Numbered from the stretch's first letter, positions 10,935 through 21,748 are shown. The stretch: DNA of 64,000 bases from Symbiodinium natans (GCA_905221605.1 CAJNDS010002524.1:991634-1055633); one strand, 5' to 3'. The notes: generated by a model from the letters alone, not told the origin. Numbers and translations are program-made.

Positions 10935-11665
10935 GCTACGCACGGACGTGATCATCGTGCGGGCACGCATCATTGTGGTGGCAGGGATTCATTGCGGCCA
11001 CTCGCACACGCTGGTTACACGGACGTGCTCATCTTGCAGGCATGCCTGCCACGGACGTAATCATCGTGCTGGCATGGATGTTTTTGAATTTTTTTTGATC
11101 GCTCGCACGCATATGGTTAACACGGACGTGATCATCGCGCGGGCATGTTGGCCACTCGCACGCTCTGGTGACACTTCCATAATTTTTTTGCGCTAGCATG
11201 CATCCTTTTGGCTACTTGCACGCACTGGTTACACGGATCATCATGCGGGTATGGTGGCAACTCGCACGCGCTGGTATGCACTGGTGGCAGACGTAGTTAT
11301 CGTGCGGACGTGATCATCGTGCGGGCCGCACTGGTGACACGGACGTAATCATCGTGCGGGCATGGATGGTTTTTTTCGCACGCACTGGACACGCCCTTAA
11401 TCATCGTGCAGCATGGATCTACTTGGCTATTCGCACGCAGTGGTTACACGCACAAGTACACGCATGTGAGCATCGTACGGGCATGTTGGCCACTCGCACG
11501 CGCTGGTGACACGGACGTAATCATCGTGCCGGCATGCATGTTTTTTGACCGCTCGCACGCACTGGTACCACGCGCCTGATCATCGTGCTAGCATGGATCG
11601 TTTTGGAAATTCGCATGCACCGGCGAGACGGACGTAATCATCGTGCTGGCATGGACCCTTGATCT
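10935..11665 (+). repeat. Satellite with ~80-bp unit
   Basis: About nine copies of a unit with the core ACGGACGTRATCATCGTGC followed by GGGCATG and a CGCACGCRCTGGT segment. One more copy lies apart at 13800-13845, next to the retroelement piece. Copies are diverged and none is coding. Confidence 0.85.
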
Positions 11666-11699
11666 GTGGTTTAGTTCGTTACGTTTATATTATGCATAC

Positions 11700-12535
11700 G
11701 GGCTTCATGCTTCGTTTCACTCATTTTAAGCCCGTAATAATAATATTCTCTTCACCTTGCCCGCCTGGTTTGGACAGTTGGTAATGGTTGAACGCAGAGT
11801 CCCGGGTGATGATTCCAAAGTCTTTTATTGGGAGATTCCGGAAGGTTAGACAGGCGGTTGGGGTCCTATTGATGATTGGTACGGTCTTTAGTTCTGTTTC
11901 CAAGGTCTGTGGGGCATGATGGTACGGTTTCTAGGGGCGGTTCGTATTCACGCGTGCACTACAATAATATTATTCCCAATTATGGTTGATCCGCGGTTAA
12001 GATTGTAACTGCCCAAAAGACCCTATAATTTAGTATATTTATTAATGGGGCTATTAATATAATAATAAAATCGTGAGCAAAGCGCGCGTAAACTTGCTTT
12101 TGTTCACGCCTTTAGTATTATATTAATAGGGCTTTTGGTGGGACCGCCATGAATCCTGCGAACTAGAACTGGGGGCCGCCTCCAAGAACACCAATTATAA
12201 TATTACGGGCGTTTCACGCGTTCCTTGTAAAGCCCGTACTATTATATTGGGTTCTTACTGGCTTGGAAACAGAGGTTGGGTCTCAAGGGCGGATTCATGG
12301 TATTAATGGTTGTCTCTGCGTCCGGGTTAATAGAGGTTGGGGTCCCGAGGGTGGGTTCTTAGTGGCTTGGAAACAGAGGTTGGGTGTTCACGGATGATGC
12401 ATGAACTGTAGCACCAAGAGTCAATAGCTGGTTCCTGTCACGTAGAAAGACTCATGATGGTACGGTTTCTATGTTGGGTTCTTGGTAATGGTTGTCCTAA
12501 GGGTGAATTTGTAGACCAAGAGCACACAGTTTTAG
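11700..12535. repeat. AT-rich hairpins and GGTACGGTTTCTA-type repeats
   Basis: Large AT-rich inverted repeats occur at 12043-12137 (ATTAATATAATAATAA against TTAGTATTATATTAAT) and 12187-12260 (TAATATTACGGGC against GCCCGTACTATTATA). GCTTGGAAACAGAGGTTGGG is repeated at about 12260 and 12363. Related sequence recurs at 14920-15110 and 49740-50110. Confidence 0.7.
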
Positions 12536-12717
12536 GATTTAATATTAGATTTCCAATCAAAATCCTCTATCTCACTCTTTCCTTTGCATATTTCGTTCAA
12601 ATGAGAGTAAAAAAATGTGTGAAAGAATGAGAAAGAAAAACCAATGCAAAATAAATTATACGCAAAGACCCCTATAAATCCAGTTAAAATATAATAAATG
12701 CCGTGCGAACGTAATGA

Positions 12718-13500
12718 ATGAATGCACGGCGTAAACATTGCGGCGTGGCCCGCTCTGGCGTCCTCCGTGCCCGTGCGGTCCCGCTCGAGCGTGCAGCAGC
12801 TCGTGTTTGTCGTGAAGCTGGGGCCATGGTCGCAACCAATGTTCCTGTGCGTGATCTCAATGTTGTCAATGAGCGCCAAGATGAGCGTCGCATCGAGGTC
12901 ATCGCCAACGGACTCCCGCTCTGAGGGGGTGTTCAATTGGCTGTTGACACCACCATTGTCTCCCCACTGACGGCCACCGGTCCCCCCCGTCGCACGCGCG
13001 GCTGACCACTGGTGCCGCGTTGCGCTTGGCTCGCCAGGCCAAGGAGCCGACGTGCCCGGAGCTCTGCCGTTCAGCCCGCTCCCGCCTGACAGTGCCAAAA
13101 AAAAAACAGTGCTCGTTTTCGAGGTCGGAGGCCGCTGGAGTGCCGAGGCTGCAGAGTTCGTCCGCCAGCTCGCCCGCTGCCGGGCGCGGGCCGCGCCTGC
13201 AACCGCCAGGTGCGCAGCCACCTCCGCATACGTGCTTCGCTGGTCTGCCCTCATCTCGTTTGCAGCCACGCGCGCCTTTTGTGCCAGCCTCCTCGCACTC
13301 CCTCTTGCGACCACTGGCTGCTCGTGGGGCAACGTGCATCGGACGTTCTGGCGGCCACGCGAGCGGCCGCGCGTGCGGCGTGGGTCGCCCATTGGTCGCC
13401 GGAGAGGCGCCCGCTGCACGAAGTGCTTGCAGACGTGCGCTGGCAGCTCCCGGTCATGGGCAGCCGCCAGGGGCCTCGCTAGTGTCCCCGGCAGGAGCGC
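12718..13500 (+). pseudogene. Decayed non-LTR reverse-transcriptase C-terminal region
   Basis: Read in order with frame changes, this gives RRIEVIANGLPL, then GVQLAVDTTIVSPLT, then ARQAKEPTCPELCRSARSRL, then VGGRWSAEAAEFVRQLA, then a HEVLADVRW tail. From memory, this string of motifs matches the region downstream of the RT domain in the polyproteins common in dinoflagellate genomes. At least three frame changes and a stop after ANGLPL show it is dead. The ~355-codon frame on the opposite strand here is a GC shadow. Confidence 0.75.
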
Positions 13501-13539
13501 CTCCGTAGGACCAGGTATGCACTGACGGCCGGGACTCTG

Positions 13540-13740
13540 GATTGCCGGTGAAAAGGTGTGTGGAAACAAAAACTGGCAATGTCGATGGAGACATCCCACT
13601 CCTCAGCGATGTCCTGGCAGACTGCTCGGCCCCTCCTCCCCTTGCCAGCCGCATGCCGAGACAGGGCCACCGCCCGCAGCACCTAGCTCCCTGCCCACCG
13701 CCGCCTGGTGTGCTCACTGCACCCTGTGCCACCCGTAGTA
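13540..13740 (+). pseudogene. Second fragment of the same retroelement tail
   Basis: PLLSDVLADCSAPPPLASRM resembles the VLADARW/SRLP tail of the same polyproteins. It follows the previous piece instead of continuing it, so it suggests a separate insertion or a rearrangement. Confidence 0.4.
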
Positions 13741-13858
13741 GGCTGAGATCGACCGCTCTGGACTTGGGGCAAAGGTGCGTTTAAAAAACAAATTGGATGC
13801 CTGCGCGCTCTGGTAACACGGACGTGATCATCGTGCGGGCTGCAGAGCGAGTGAGAAC

Positions 13859-14290
13859 ATGGCCGGCATGAGCGGTCACCTTGCTCACCGCCCTCGGCCT
13901 GAGAGATGCGGTGAGTGCCAGGCTAGGGTCGGCCTGCGTGCGGGCCTGCAATGTGGATCTCCAATGCAATGTGATGATGCCTTCGGCTTGCTCCAATCCG
14001 GGCTGCTGACCTTGCTCGCCGAACTTGTGGAGCGAGCTCACGTCGCAGCTGACCCCCTCCGAGCTGCGCCTAAGCCTAAGCTCCGTGCCGGCGAGCAGGC
14101 CCTGGCCTGCCTTGACGACGTCTACATCCTTGCTTGCCTGGCGAAAGTTGTCGAGCTCTGCCGGCGCCTGGAGCACCTTCTCTGGTACCACCCCCGCCTC
14201 AAACGAAATGCTGCCAAAACCAGGACTGGAAAGCGGAGTCTTAACATATTGGCACGGGCGACTCAGCTATCAGGACGCACGTGAGGGTCA
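13859..14290 (+). pseudogene. Degenerate reverse-transcriptase core fragment
   Basis: GLQCGSPMQ resembles the RT GxxQGxP motif. LRAGEQALACLDDVYILACL is the catalytic-palm region with its DD pair, followed by LWYHPRLKRNAAKTRT. Key residues of the first motif are lost and neither flank continues. It lies downstream of its own C-terminal motifs, so this is not one collinear element. Confidence 0.65.
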
Positions 14291-14299
14291 AACGGAATC

Positions 14300-16060
14300 T
14301 TCAATCATAGCACAACAGCTCATCTGTCCTGAAAAATGTGGGAACGCGTTGGGCCGGCACACTGCGCAAATATGACAATGGGGCTCTGCGCGGAGCTTAC
14401 GTGCGCCTTACGCGCACTTACGTTCAAAAGAGCTTGCCCAGCTTTGATCATTCAGGCATCGTTGAGAGGCGTCGTTGATGCCACGGTTTCTTCACTTTGC
14501 AGACACTTGCAGCCTGTTCGGTTTTGATTTTGTTGTTGTTTTACGCCAGGATGAACGGTCGGTGCGTGCATTTCGGCGCGCGCGGTTTGCCAGGGGCTTC
14601 GCAGATTTGATTGGCCCATGCGTTCAGGGAAATCCAACATATTACTGGATTTCGATTGGTTTGCCAGGGCCAGGTTGACCCTAGCGTTCCTTCGCGAAAC
14701 TGAGTTTTACCCATGCTTTGGTGCTGTCCAACAAGACATTCCGCCCACGGCCCACAGCGTTCACTGGGGAATTCTGATTTGGTAGTGCTTTGTTCGCCTT
14801 CGCTTGAACCGGTGCGTTCATTGGGGTTTTAAAAATGTAGATGTATTTGAAAGGGGTGGTTTCGACTTCCGTTGTCGCCAGTAACGGGTGAGCTGGCAGG
14901 ACTCGGCTGCTTATAGATTTTTTTATAATCGCCCCCATCATTATATTGTTCTATTAGTATTCTTACGAAGAGAATATAATTCAATTGGCATTATAATAAG
15001 TGAAACGAAGCATCCTGGTATCCTGTGTTCATAGTGTTCTCTCGCGAAGAAAAGCCCCTTTCATTATAATATTATCGCGACACGCATGAATTTTATATTA
15101 TAAGCGTTCTTGCAGTTTGGAAGCATCAAGTGTTGGAGAACTCAAGTGTCAACATTCAGAGCTACGCCCGACCCTTTGACAGAACGCCAGTCGAGAGCAC
15201 ACTTGGACACCCCCCGAAGGAGTCAGCTACACTCGCTGTAGGTACGTTTTCACTCCTCCCTGGGGGCGTCTTCGTTGGCCAGCAACCCCCAGAGAGAGCG
15301 CTGGCCCCCAGCTTTGTGATTGCACAACAGGGACTCCTTGGAACACAGGAATGCGCGCACGCACACACACACACACACACACACACCCACACGCGCACCC
15401 GCGCACCCGCACACCCGTACCCGCACCACGCATGAGCACGCGCACATCCACACATTGCAAAACACACATGGGAACAAGAACAACAACAACAACAACAACA
15501 AGCATCAACAAGCATCAACAAGCATCAACACGCACACACCAACACCACGCCACACCGCACGATCATGCACCATCGCACCGAGATTACATGCATGAGCAAA
15601 AACAAGCCGAACACACACCGCCCGACAGGCACCACCGCGTTTCACACGAGGGCGGCAGCCCAAAGAATTACAGGGAGAATGTGGGAGACAATTCTGCCAA
15701 GTTGGAGATGCTCATAGTTGTCAGCCATCACAAGAATAAGGTCCGCTGGGTGGGTAATTGGCGGATGATTTGCGAAAATAGTTGTACCTCCAGCAACGTT
15801 TTTTGTACGTTCTATATTCAAAATGGTTGCACCTGAAGGTCTCTTCTGTGAGTTAAATCATGTATGACCAGAATCGTCACATTTGTTTTAAATTTGATTC
15901 TATGTTCTAGACATGTCTAAAACATGGTATCCAGTCAAATTTGAGTGAATCAAGTTCCAAAACGTGTTTATTTATTTGGTCTGGTGACTTGCAGTCGCTC
16001 CGCCGGTGGTTGGTTTCCTGGGTTCCACATGACACCATGCCCTAAGGCTCTTCGGCCTTC
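14300..16060. other. Non-coding or unidentified stretch
   Basis: Contains GC-rich DNA with no clear gene (14300-14690), AT-rich hairpin sequence (14920-15110), an (AC)n block at 15358-15386 and a (CAA)n block at 15477-15510. Frames across the microsatellites are low-complexity artefacts. Confidence 0.5.
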
Positions 16061-16126
16061 AATAAACCCTAAACCCTAAACCCTAAACCCTGTAGGAGGG
16101 TCCTTGGAGCCTTACGGTGGATCATT

Positions 16127-18298
16127 ATGTGGGGCGTGTCTATGCCCAAGCCTGTGTTTGAACATGTGCCCAGCAGACAGACGCTGCAGTCGGCTCACCT
16201 GCGCGAAATTCAAGGCGGGCCCCGGAGCATGGTCCACCTTTGGGACGATCCGCTAACCCTGGAATGCAAGTTGGCCGCGCAGGAGTGGCTGCAGTCATCG
16301 GATCTTTTGATTCGGGACTTTGGGGCAAGGCTTTTGTGCCTCTTAAGATCTCGCCCGGTGCCACTTGGTGAGATCTTGCCGAAGAACAATACTTATGTCC
16401 CTCCACAAGGTCTTCTCCCGGAGGAATTCAAGCACTATCCTTGGGGTCCAGGCGTTCTTCGGGGCAAGTTCGAGCACAAAAACTCGCACGAAGGCCGCGC
16501 CCACCCAGATACTGATGTGAAATCGCTGCCGCTGCGGGAGTTTTACGCCCTGGAGGATACGGAGCATGTGGGACTACGCCTGGGGATGTTTTGGGCATCA
16601 CCACATTTTCGTTGCTGGGCAAAGTTTGGGTGGGGGCAGTTGCTAATTGCAGTGTTTGTTAGTAAGATTACACGTCCCGCCCCCCCTTCCCCCCCCCCCC
16701 CACCGCCCCCAAATTATCCCAAATTTTCAAAACCCTAATCGTGTAATAGGCAACCCAACCATAACTGCTGGCACGCAGTGGCTCCCACAGGTTACCTGCC
16801 ACACATGTGTGAGTCCCTGGACCTCCACTATGGGACTCTTACTTGGCCAAAAACAGAACTTTAAGCCTTTTGGTTTTTCTTACTTAGTAGGAAGAAGAAA
16901 GTTTGACCTTTTCACCACTTGGTTATTGGAGAAGTAAGGATTCGTGGCCAAGGGGCATATTTCACCTGCAAGAAGCCTGCGGAAATGGAGGTGATGCACT
17001 TGCACCCTGGGCAGGTCCCTTGGGGACCCAGCGAGCCCCAGAAGTGGGGTTCGGCAACCTCTGTTTGGGCATATGAGATGTAAACCACTCATACGCCCTA
17101 AACCCTATAAACCCTATAAACCCTATAAACCCTATAAACCCTATAAACCCTATAAACCCTATAAACCCTATAAACCCTATAAACCCTATAACCCTATAAA
17201 CCCTATAAACCCTATAAACCCTATAAACCCTATAAACCCTATAAACCCTATAAACCCTATAAACCCTATAAACCCTATAAACCCTAAACCCTTTTAGGGT
17301 ACGTGTGGTTCCCCAGGTCTACGTCCATCATCCCAACGATGTCTACGGTTTCGAATGTAGTGGGGAGCCACTGCTCAGCTTATGGGCGGAGCGAGTCGCA
17401 GACATCCAGCACGTGCCGCGCATGATTCTTTGGGGTGCTTGGAAAAATTTGTTTTTACTACAGGGTACTTTTATTCCTAAGAAACAGCAAAAGTTATACT
17501 TTTCGCTGGGGTTCCAAGTTCAGTATAGGATTTCGGAGATTCAAGACGTGCACGCCGATGTAGTGACCCGTGCGTTGACACGGGCAGCACATCAGTGGCT
17601 ACAAGCGGACGACTTGGTGGTGCACCTGGGTCATTGTTGAAAAACATGTTGCATCTTTATTATGAATACATACGACTACTCAGACCCAATAAGGAACAAA
17701 CCTACAATTCTTCAAAAGAGTACCCCAACAATGGTGCAGGCAACAGTTTGGGATGAAGCTAAAGCTCTTTGTCCAGCCTCGGGATCCGGCACTGCGACAA
17801 GTGCCCTCGGCTGCCCCTCCCGAAGGGATGGTCTCAGCTGATTTTCGCGGATGCCCCTGGTATCCCAGCTTGGCCTATACAAACTGCATGGACCCTAAGC
17901 TGAAGCCTTTGAGAGACTGCCTGCTCTATGAGGAGGGCGACACCATGTTCGGGTTGTTCTATGCACCCGCTGGCACCTACTATCCCGCACATCGCCATGA
18001 ACCCTGGGAGATTTATCACATCTTAGAAGGTGAGGGGCACTTCTTCCTGGGAGACGATGGTGGGGAACCTGCCCCACCGTTGCCTGGTGAGCTTGATCCC
18101 AAGCCGTTATCTGTGCTGTCCTGCCGTCCTGGCTCCTACTGGCTACATAAACCATACCAATCCCACGGCATGCAGATCTCTGAACGGCCAGTTCTGATCC
18201 TTTGGGGTTGGATTGGCGATCTTTCCGGGGACTACGACCTCAGGTACTTGAAGAAAGACATTTTCCGATGTTGTCAGATTCATAGGTCCAAGATTTGA
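16127..18298 (+). CDS. Two-module DMSP-lyase-like cupin gene (multi-exon)
   Basis: Spliced reading gives two tandem modules of one family. Module 1: ATG at 16127 to about 16590, about 16778-16846, about 16943-17014, and 17317 to about 17440. Module 2: about 17509-17628 and 17747-18298. In module 2, counted from the Met at 17753, G74-x5-H80-R81-H82-x3-E86-I-Y88-x5-G93 fits the cupin G(X)5HXH(X)3E(X)6G metal motif, and H138 is the later ligand. The EIY motif and the PVLILWGWIGDLS ending match the DddL/DddQ/DddW-type DMSP lyases (PF16867). That family cleaves dimethylsulfoniopropionate to DMS and acrylate, which suits a dinoflagellate. Module 1 aligns with it (LPHMCESLDLHY, VYVHHPNDVYGF, EPLLSLWAE) but has lost the second His of HXH and the later His. 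Its 17015-17316 intron has canonical GT-AG ends. Other junctions are estimates, and some need non-canonical sites. Function is inferred from motifs only; another cupin activity is possible. AATAAA occurs at 18401. Confidence 0.6.
16591..16777 (+). other. Inferred intron 1 of the cupin gene
   Basis: After the GMFW of module 1 the frame becomes proline-rich low complexity with a poly-C core (16678-16702). Alignable sequence resumes at about 16778. No canonical GT-AG pair fits both edges exactly. Confidence 0.4.
16847..16942. mobile_element. Introner-like element, family E, inside the cupin gene
   Basis: AACTTTAAGCCTTTT faces AAGAAAGTTTGACC, and the end reads TTGGTTATTGGAGAAG. Nearly the same ending occurs at 30060. 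It introduces a TAA between GTLTW and the continuing module 1 sequence, so it must be removed for the protein to be made. Confidence 0.6.
17015..17316 (+). other. GT-AG intron filled by a CCCTATAAA array
   Basis: Exon ...CACCCTGGGCAG is followed by GTCCCT. The intron ends in TTCCCCAG before GTCTACGTCC. Both exon edges are in phase 0 and the repeated CAGGTC makes the borders similar. The interior holds about 21 units of CCCTATAAA. Confidence 0.7.
17089..17289 (+). repeat. CCCTATAAA array (9-bp telomere-like variant)
   Basis: About 21 units of CCCTATAAA with one CCCTATAA unit, flanked by normal CCCTAAA. A 9-bp unit translates continuously as a KPYKPY/INPINP frame, which is an artefact. Confidence 0.95.
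17431..17508. mobile_element. Possible family E element between the cupin modules
   Basis: AAAAATTTGTTTTTACTACAG faces AGCAAAAGTTATACTTTT. The frame remains open through it, so it could be translated as a linker or spliced out. Confidence 0.4.
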
Positions 18299-18639
18299 CT
18301 GAGCAGTGTTGTGCTCTCACGGGGTTATGCGGTTATGCATCCTGGACGAATGGTTGTTTCGCTTATGGTCTTCCTAGTATCCGCAATGCGAGACCATGGA
18401 AATAAAGCCGTTTGGACGCTGCTCATGTGGCGATTCGACGCTGCTCACGTAGCGACAGCTTTTTCTAGACTTTGGACAAAAAAAGACTCGCAAAAAGATT
18501 AATGAGTACTAAATGCCGGCCCCAATTCGAATGTAAGTGGTTCGTCAATGTACCTAACTAGGCCGCATCACTTCTTGTCAACCTCTCGACCTTGCAGCTG
18601 GATTTAGACTAGTTCTGGGCACGGCCTCCAACTGCAGAA

Positions 18640-18870
18640 GAAGGGCGGTTTAGGGTTTAGGATGGTTTAGGGATGCTTAGGGTTTAGGGTTTAGGGTTTA
18701 GGGCTTAGGGTTTAGGGTTTAGGGTTTAGGGTTTAGGGTTTAGGGGTTGGGGTGCCAAGTGTGGGTCCACGTCGCGCTGCAGTGGAGTCCTTGTGGGACA
18801 TGCCGGGCTTCTGTACGTTTTGAACCAAATACTTCCCCACCCTAAACCCTAAACCCTAAACCCTATAAAC
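18640..18870. repeat. TTTAGGG and CCCTAAA arrays around a short exon
   Basis: TTTAGGG units at 18646-18748 and CCCTAAA units at 18839-18867 enclose 90 bases that can read GPRRAAVESLWDMPGFCTF with a stop. Confidence 0.8.
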
Positions 18871-19343
18871 CCCAGCTTGGAGGTTATGGGTACATAGAAG
18901 TAGGGTTATCAGTGCCTTAAATAAGGCTCCAACCATAGTTAGACCGTTATTCCCAAATTCTAAGAACCCATGATCCCAAGAGACCCTTGCAGAATTCGAA
19001 AAGTAGATGACCCAACAGTAGTAGAAGGTACTTTTTTGGGGTGCGTCTCTTTGTTGGGCGGCAGCCGCGGATGCAGAACTCGGCGGTTTGTGTTTTAAGT
19101 TTGTTTGTGTGGCGTGCTTGCCAAGGCCGTGGGCAAATTTCAGGGCCCTCCTCACAAGCTTCGGTGTTTTTTGCAAGATAAGACGCGCTAACATGCATGT
19201 GTCTCGCAGCTTTTGCTTTCAGCCGGAAATCATGTATTGAATACCGGTCGGGTTTCAATTTTCGAGCGCGGGCTCTACGCGCGCCGCGTTTTGCCGACAA
19301 GATGCCAGGCAAGCTACTGAGATGCACCATGTCAGCAGTGCTG

Positions 19344-19464
19344 TACTTGGAGGTTCATGGGTACTTGGAACCCCAATGATATCTGCATTATAAGCCCCCT
19401 AAGTCCCCTAAGTCCTCTAAGCAGGTTATAAGTAGACTTATAAGTGCCCATGAACCTCCAGGTA
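19344..19464. mobile_element. Family A MITE
   Basis: TACTTGGAGGTTCATGGGTA at the left and TGCCCATGAACCTCCAGGTA at the right form near-perfect inverted ends. An open stretch (FADKMPGKLLRCTMSAVL) stops where the element begins. Confidence 0.8.
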
Positions 19465-19522
19465 GCGCCACCCAGGCCCTCAACCCTAAACCCTAAACCC
19501 TAAGCTCTTTGTGCGTAGACAG

Positions 19523-19604
19523 GTCCTTATCGATTTGCGATAACGGCACAGGCTGGAGCCCTGGCGTTTGGTGCACGGGGACCACTCCGACAGCCCAATG
19601 CCTT
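19523..19604 (+). CDS. Exon-like segment
   Basis: Acceptor AGACAG and donor GTAACT bound SLSICDNGTGWSPGVWCTGT, TPTAQCL. No family recognised. Confidence 0.45.
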
Positions 19605-20048
19605 GTAACTTGTAATTAACCGTGGGCCCTTAGTAGGGTTCAGGGGTTTAGGGGTTTAGGGGTTTAGGAGCTTAGGGTTTAGGGTGGAAGGTTTAATTAG
19701 GGTTATTATTATGTCCCTTACCCTTTTGTAGCTTTAGTTCGTGATCTTGCTTTAGCACAACACAAGGAGAAGATTAGTAGGAAGAAAGGTGCACATCTGT
19801 TTGTGTGACCGCCATTGGGTTTGCTGGGCATGAGATGCGAATTTGGTGGCCGCCGCAGGGTACCCGTGGAGATTTTCAGCCAGTTCTGTCTTTGGGACTG
19901 GGCTTGGTCACGACCTGAGTTTCCTATTCCCTTCAAAAAAACAGTGCAAAATGTGCGAACATGATGTTCTAAGGAAGCTGACTGCCCAGTCATTGGATTT
20001 ATGTGGATTGACTGCTCAGGTGAAAGCTGGCCACGTTGCCCTCCTCAG

Positions 20049-20183
20049 CATGCTTCAGCTAGTGTTGACCTGGTCAGAACTCATCAAAGAGCCCAGCCAG
20101 TCGCACATGCCAGGTCAAATTTTTCGCAAACCCTGGACATTGCAGGACAGGACACAGATGTGTTCACACAAGTCGCCGAACCT
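20049..20183 (+). CDS. Exon, unidentified gene
   Basis: A pyrimidine tract and acceptor (TTGCCCTCCTCAG) precede 45 codons in phase 0, and the consensus donor GTAAGT follows. The sequence begins HASASVDLVRTHQRAQPVAH and ends DTDVFTQVAEP. The upstream 19640-20048 stretch may hold another exon but no edge is clear. Confidence 0.6.
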
Positions 20184-20312
20184 GTAAGTAGCAGCCGGGT
20201 TGCTCAACGTGTATATGCACATTCCACGCACCCACTTGCGTCCATCTGTGTCCAGAGCTGCTCTTGAGATTGCTTTTTAGGGTTTAGGGTGTAGGGTTTA
20301 GGGTTTAGGGTT

Positions 20313-20476
20313 TACCACCTGCACTTGGCGGGACCCATGTCGCATGATGCGTCACAGGATGGCAGAAGAATTTGGTTTAGAAGCCGCCGCGGTATCCATC
20401 GAGATCAAGGATTGTCTTCAGTGCATGCCAAGCGGATCACGCACAGGATTGTAGCACGCCGAAGTGCACCATTTAA
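20313..20476 (+). CDS. Exon, unidentified gene
   Basis: The frame opens just after a TTTAGGG array (HLHLAGPMSHDASQDGRRIW) and ends ARRSAPF plus two bases before the donor GTGAGA. The phase fits the next exon at 20525. Confidence 0.5.
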
Positions 20477-20524
20477 GTGAGAACAGTACTGCAACTTGTT
20501 GTGTGCGTTGCTTGCTTCAGCTAG

Positions 20525-20605
20525 TCAGGATTTCTTGGCGACAGAACGCGGCATGAGGGCCATGGAGAAGGGCGCGAGCCTCAGAGACCAGATGCTGCGC
20601 AATAT
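20525..20605 (+). CDS. Exon, unidentified gene
   Basis: Acceptor CAGCTAG. Reads QDFLATERGMRAMEKGASLR, DQMLRNI in phase with the exon ending 20476. A family A element follows immediately. Confidence 0.5.
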
Positions 20606-20775
20606 CTACTTGGGAGGCTCATTTGGGTACTTACAAGTAGGGTCATAAGTACCTTCATGTAATCGGGTTCTAGCTAGCCATAGTTCCCCTACTTATACCC
20701 TTAATCAGGTTCTAAGTAACCATAGTTCCCCTACTTAGAACCTTGCTTGTAAGTACCTAGATGCACCTCCAAGTA
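20606..20775. mobile_element. Family A MITE with internal duplication
   Basis: TACTTGGGAGGCTCATTTGG and CACCTCCAAGTA form the ends. A ~45-bp internal stretch (GGGTTCTAGCTAGCCATAGTT) is duplicated. Confidence 0.7.
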
Positions 20776-20813
20776 ACCCTAAACCCTAAACCCTAAACCC
20801 TCACATGTCGCAG

Positions 20814-20865
20814 AGTAGCATAGTTCGACGAACGGACCCATGGACCTTGCCTGCCTTGTGCGAGA
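20814..20865 (+). CDS. Short exon
   Basis: Acceptor TCGCAG, then SSIVRRTDPWTLPALCE, then the consensus donor GTGAGC. Confidence 0.5.
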
Positions 20866-20893
20866 GTGAGCGACTAAACACTAAACCCTAAAC

Positions 20894-20988
20894 GTGCTCT
20901 TCACCGAGGCGATCTTCTGCTGGTGGCCGCGCAAGGTGATTTCGCGGATGACATGGATCAGCGCGCTGATGCATGTTGCTGTTGCTAC
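20894..20988 (+). CDS. Exon-like segment, hydrophobic
   Basis: VLFTEAIFCWWPRKVISRMT, WISALMHVAVAT. The hydrophobic character suggests part of a membrane protein. Interrupted by the family E element that starts near 20983. Confidence 0.4.
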
Positions 20989-21098
20989 TTCGGGGCTGGG
21001 TGGTTGACCTTCAACTTTTTTTTGGTTAATTATGTTTTCACCCTGTTACAAATAGAAGGTTCACCTTTTTTGGGGATAGGGTATTCAGCCCCGAAGGT
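20983..21098. mobile_element. Introner-like element, family E
   Basis: CGGGGCTGGGTGGTTGACCT at the left and GGGTATTCAGCCCCG at the right are inverted ends, matching the copy at 34548. It separates two hydrophobic coding stretches. Confidence 0.65.
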
Positions 21099-21109
21099 TA
21101 GTTGCGCAG

Positions 21110-21224
21110 TTTGCTTTTGACCAGTCTAGTTCGCCCATGATGCCCATGTTTGCTGCGTGCTGCGTGGGCTTGACTGGAGCCACCGTGTGTCGCAACGTCC
21201 TGCCGTGCCAGCTCAACGAACTGG
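21110..21224 (+). CDS. Exon-like segment, hydrophobic
   Basis: Acceptor TTGCGCAG, then FAFDQSSSPMMPMFAACCVG, LTGATVCRNVLPCQLNEL, with a possible donor GTGGAA. Probably the continuation of the membrane-like segment before the element. Confidence 0.45.
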
Positions 21225-21435
21225 GTGGAAATCTTTGAAAAAGAAGTCGACCAGCCCAAAACCCAGCGTCAGAACCAGATGGCATGATGGCATGCATGTG
21301 TTCAGCACAGCTGCACGGTTAGCATGGTGGCCACCCACGAGTCCAACATGCTTTGATTCCATGAAAAGATGCCGAGGTTCAAGCCGCATGTGCTGATCTG
21401 GCCCGCTCCTCAACACAAGCACTCACTAAACCCTC

Positions 21436-21545
21436 AACTTGGGATATTCCCCCCTATGCAAACAGTCCGCAAGAGGGATGATAATCGGGGGTACCATTAT
21501 CCCGATTACGGACTGTTTGGTATAAGGGTGGGACATCCCAACCCT
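21436..21545. mobile_element. Family B MITE, intact
   Basis: GGGATATTCCCCCCTATGCA and TATAAGGGTGGGACATCCCA are the inverted ends. GGGATGATAATCGGG is mirrored inside. This copy lacks a telomere insert. Confidence 0.75.
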
Positions 21546-21583
21546 TAACGCTACACACTTGATGCCAGCTTTTCGCATTCCGC

Positions 21584-21748
21584 TACTTGGAGTTTCCGGG
21601 TACTTCTAACCCCAGTATAACCCCTATATCTGCACTTATAAGCCCCCGATGTCCCCTAAGTAGGTTATAAGTAGACATAGAATGGGGGTTATAGCCCTAA
21701 ACCCTAAACCCTACATGGGGGTTCTAAGTACCCATGAACCTCGACGTA
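21584..21748. mobile_element. Family A MITE with CCCTAAA insert
   Basis: The right arm is interrupted by three CCCTAAA units at 21693-21713; GGGGGTT occurs on both sides of the insert. Confidence 0.7.

Noticed and set aside
12532-13599. A 355-codon minus-strand frame
   Set aside because: The + strand carries recognisable retroelement motifs over the same bases, so the minus frame is a GC-rich shadow.
15130-15836. His/Thr-rich frames
   Set aside because: Produced by (AC)n and (CAA)n microsatellites.
17073-17297. Frame with KPYKPY and INPINP repeats
   Set aside because: A 9-bp CCCTATAAA array is open in every frame; it lies in a GT-AG intron.
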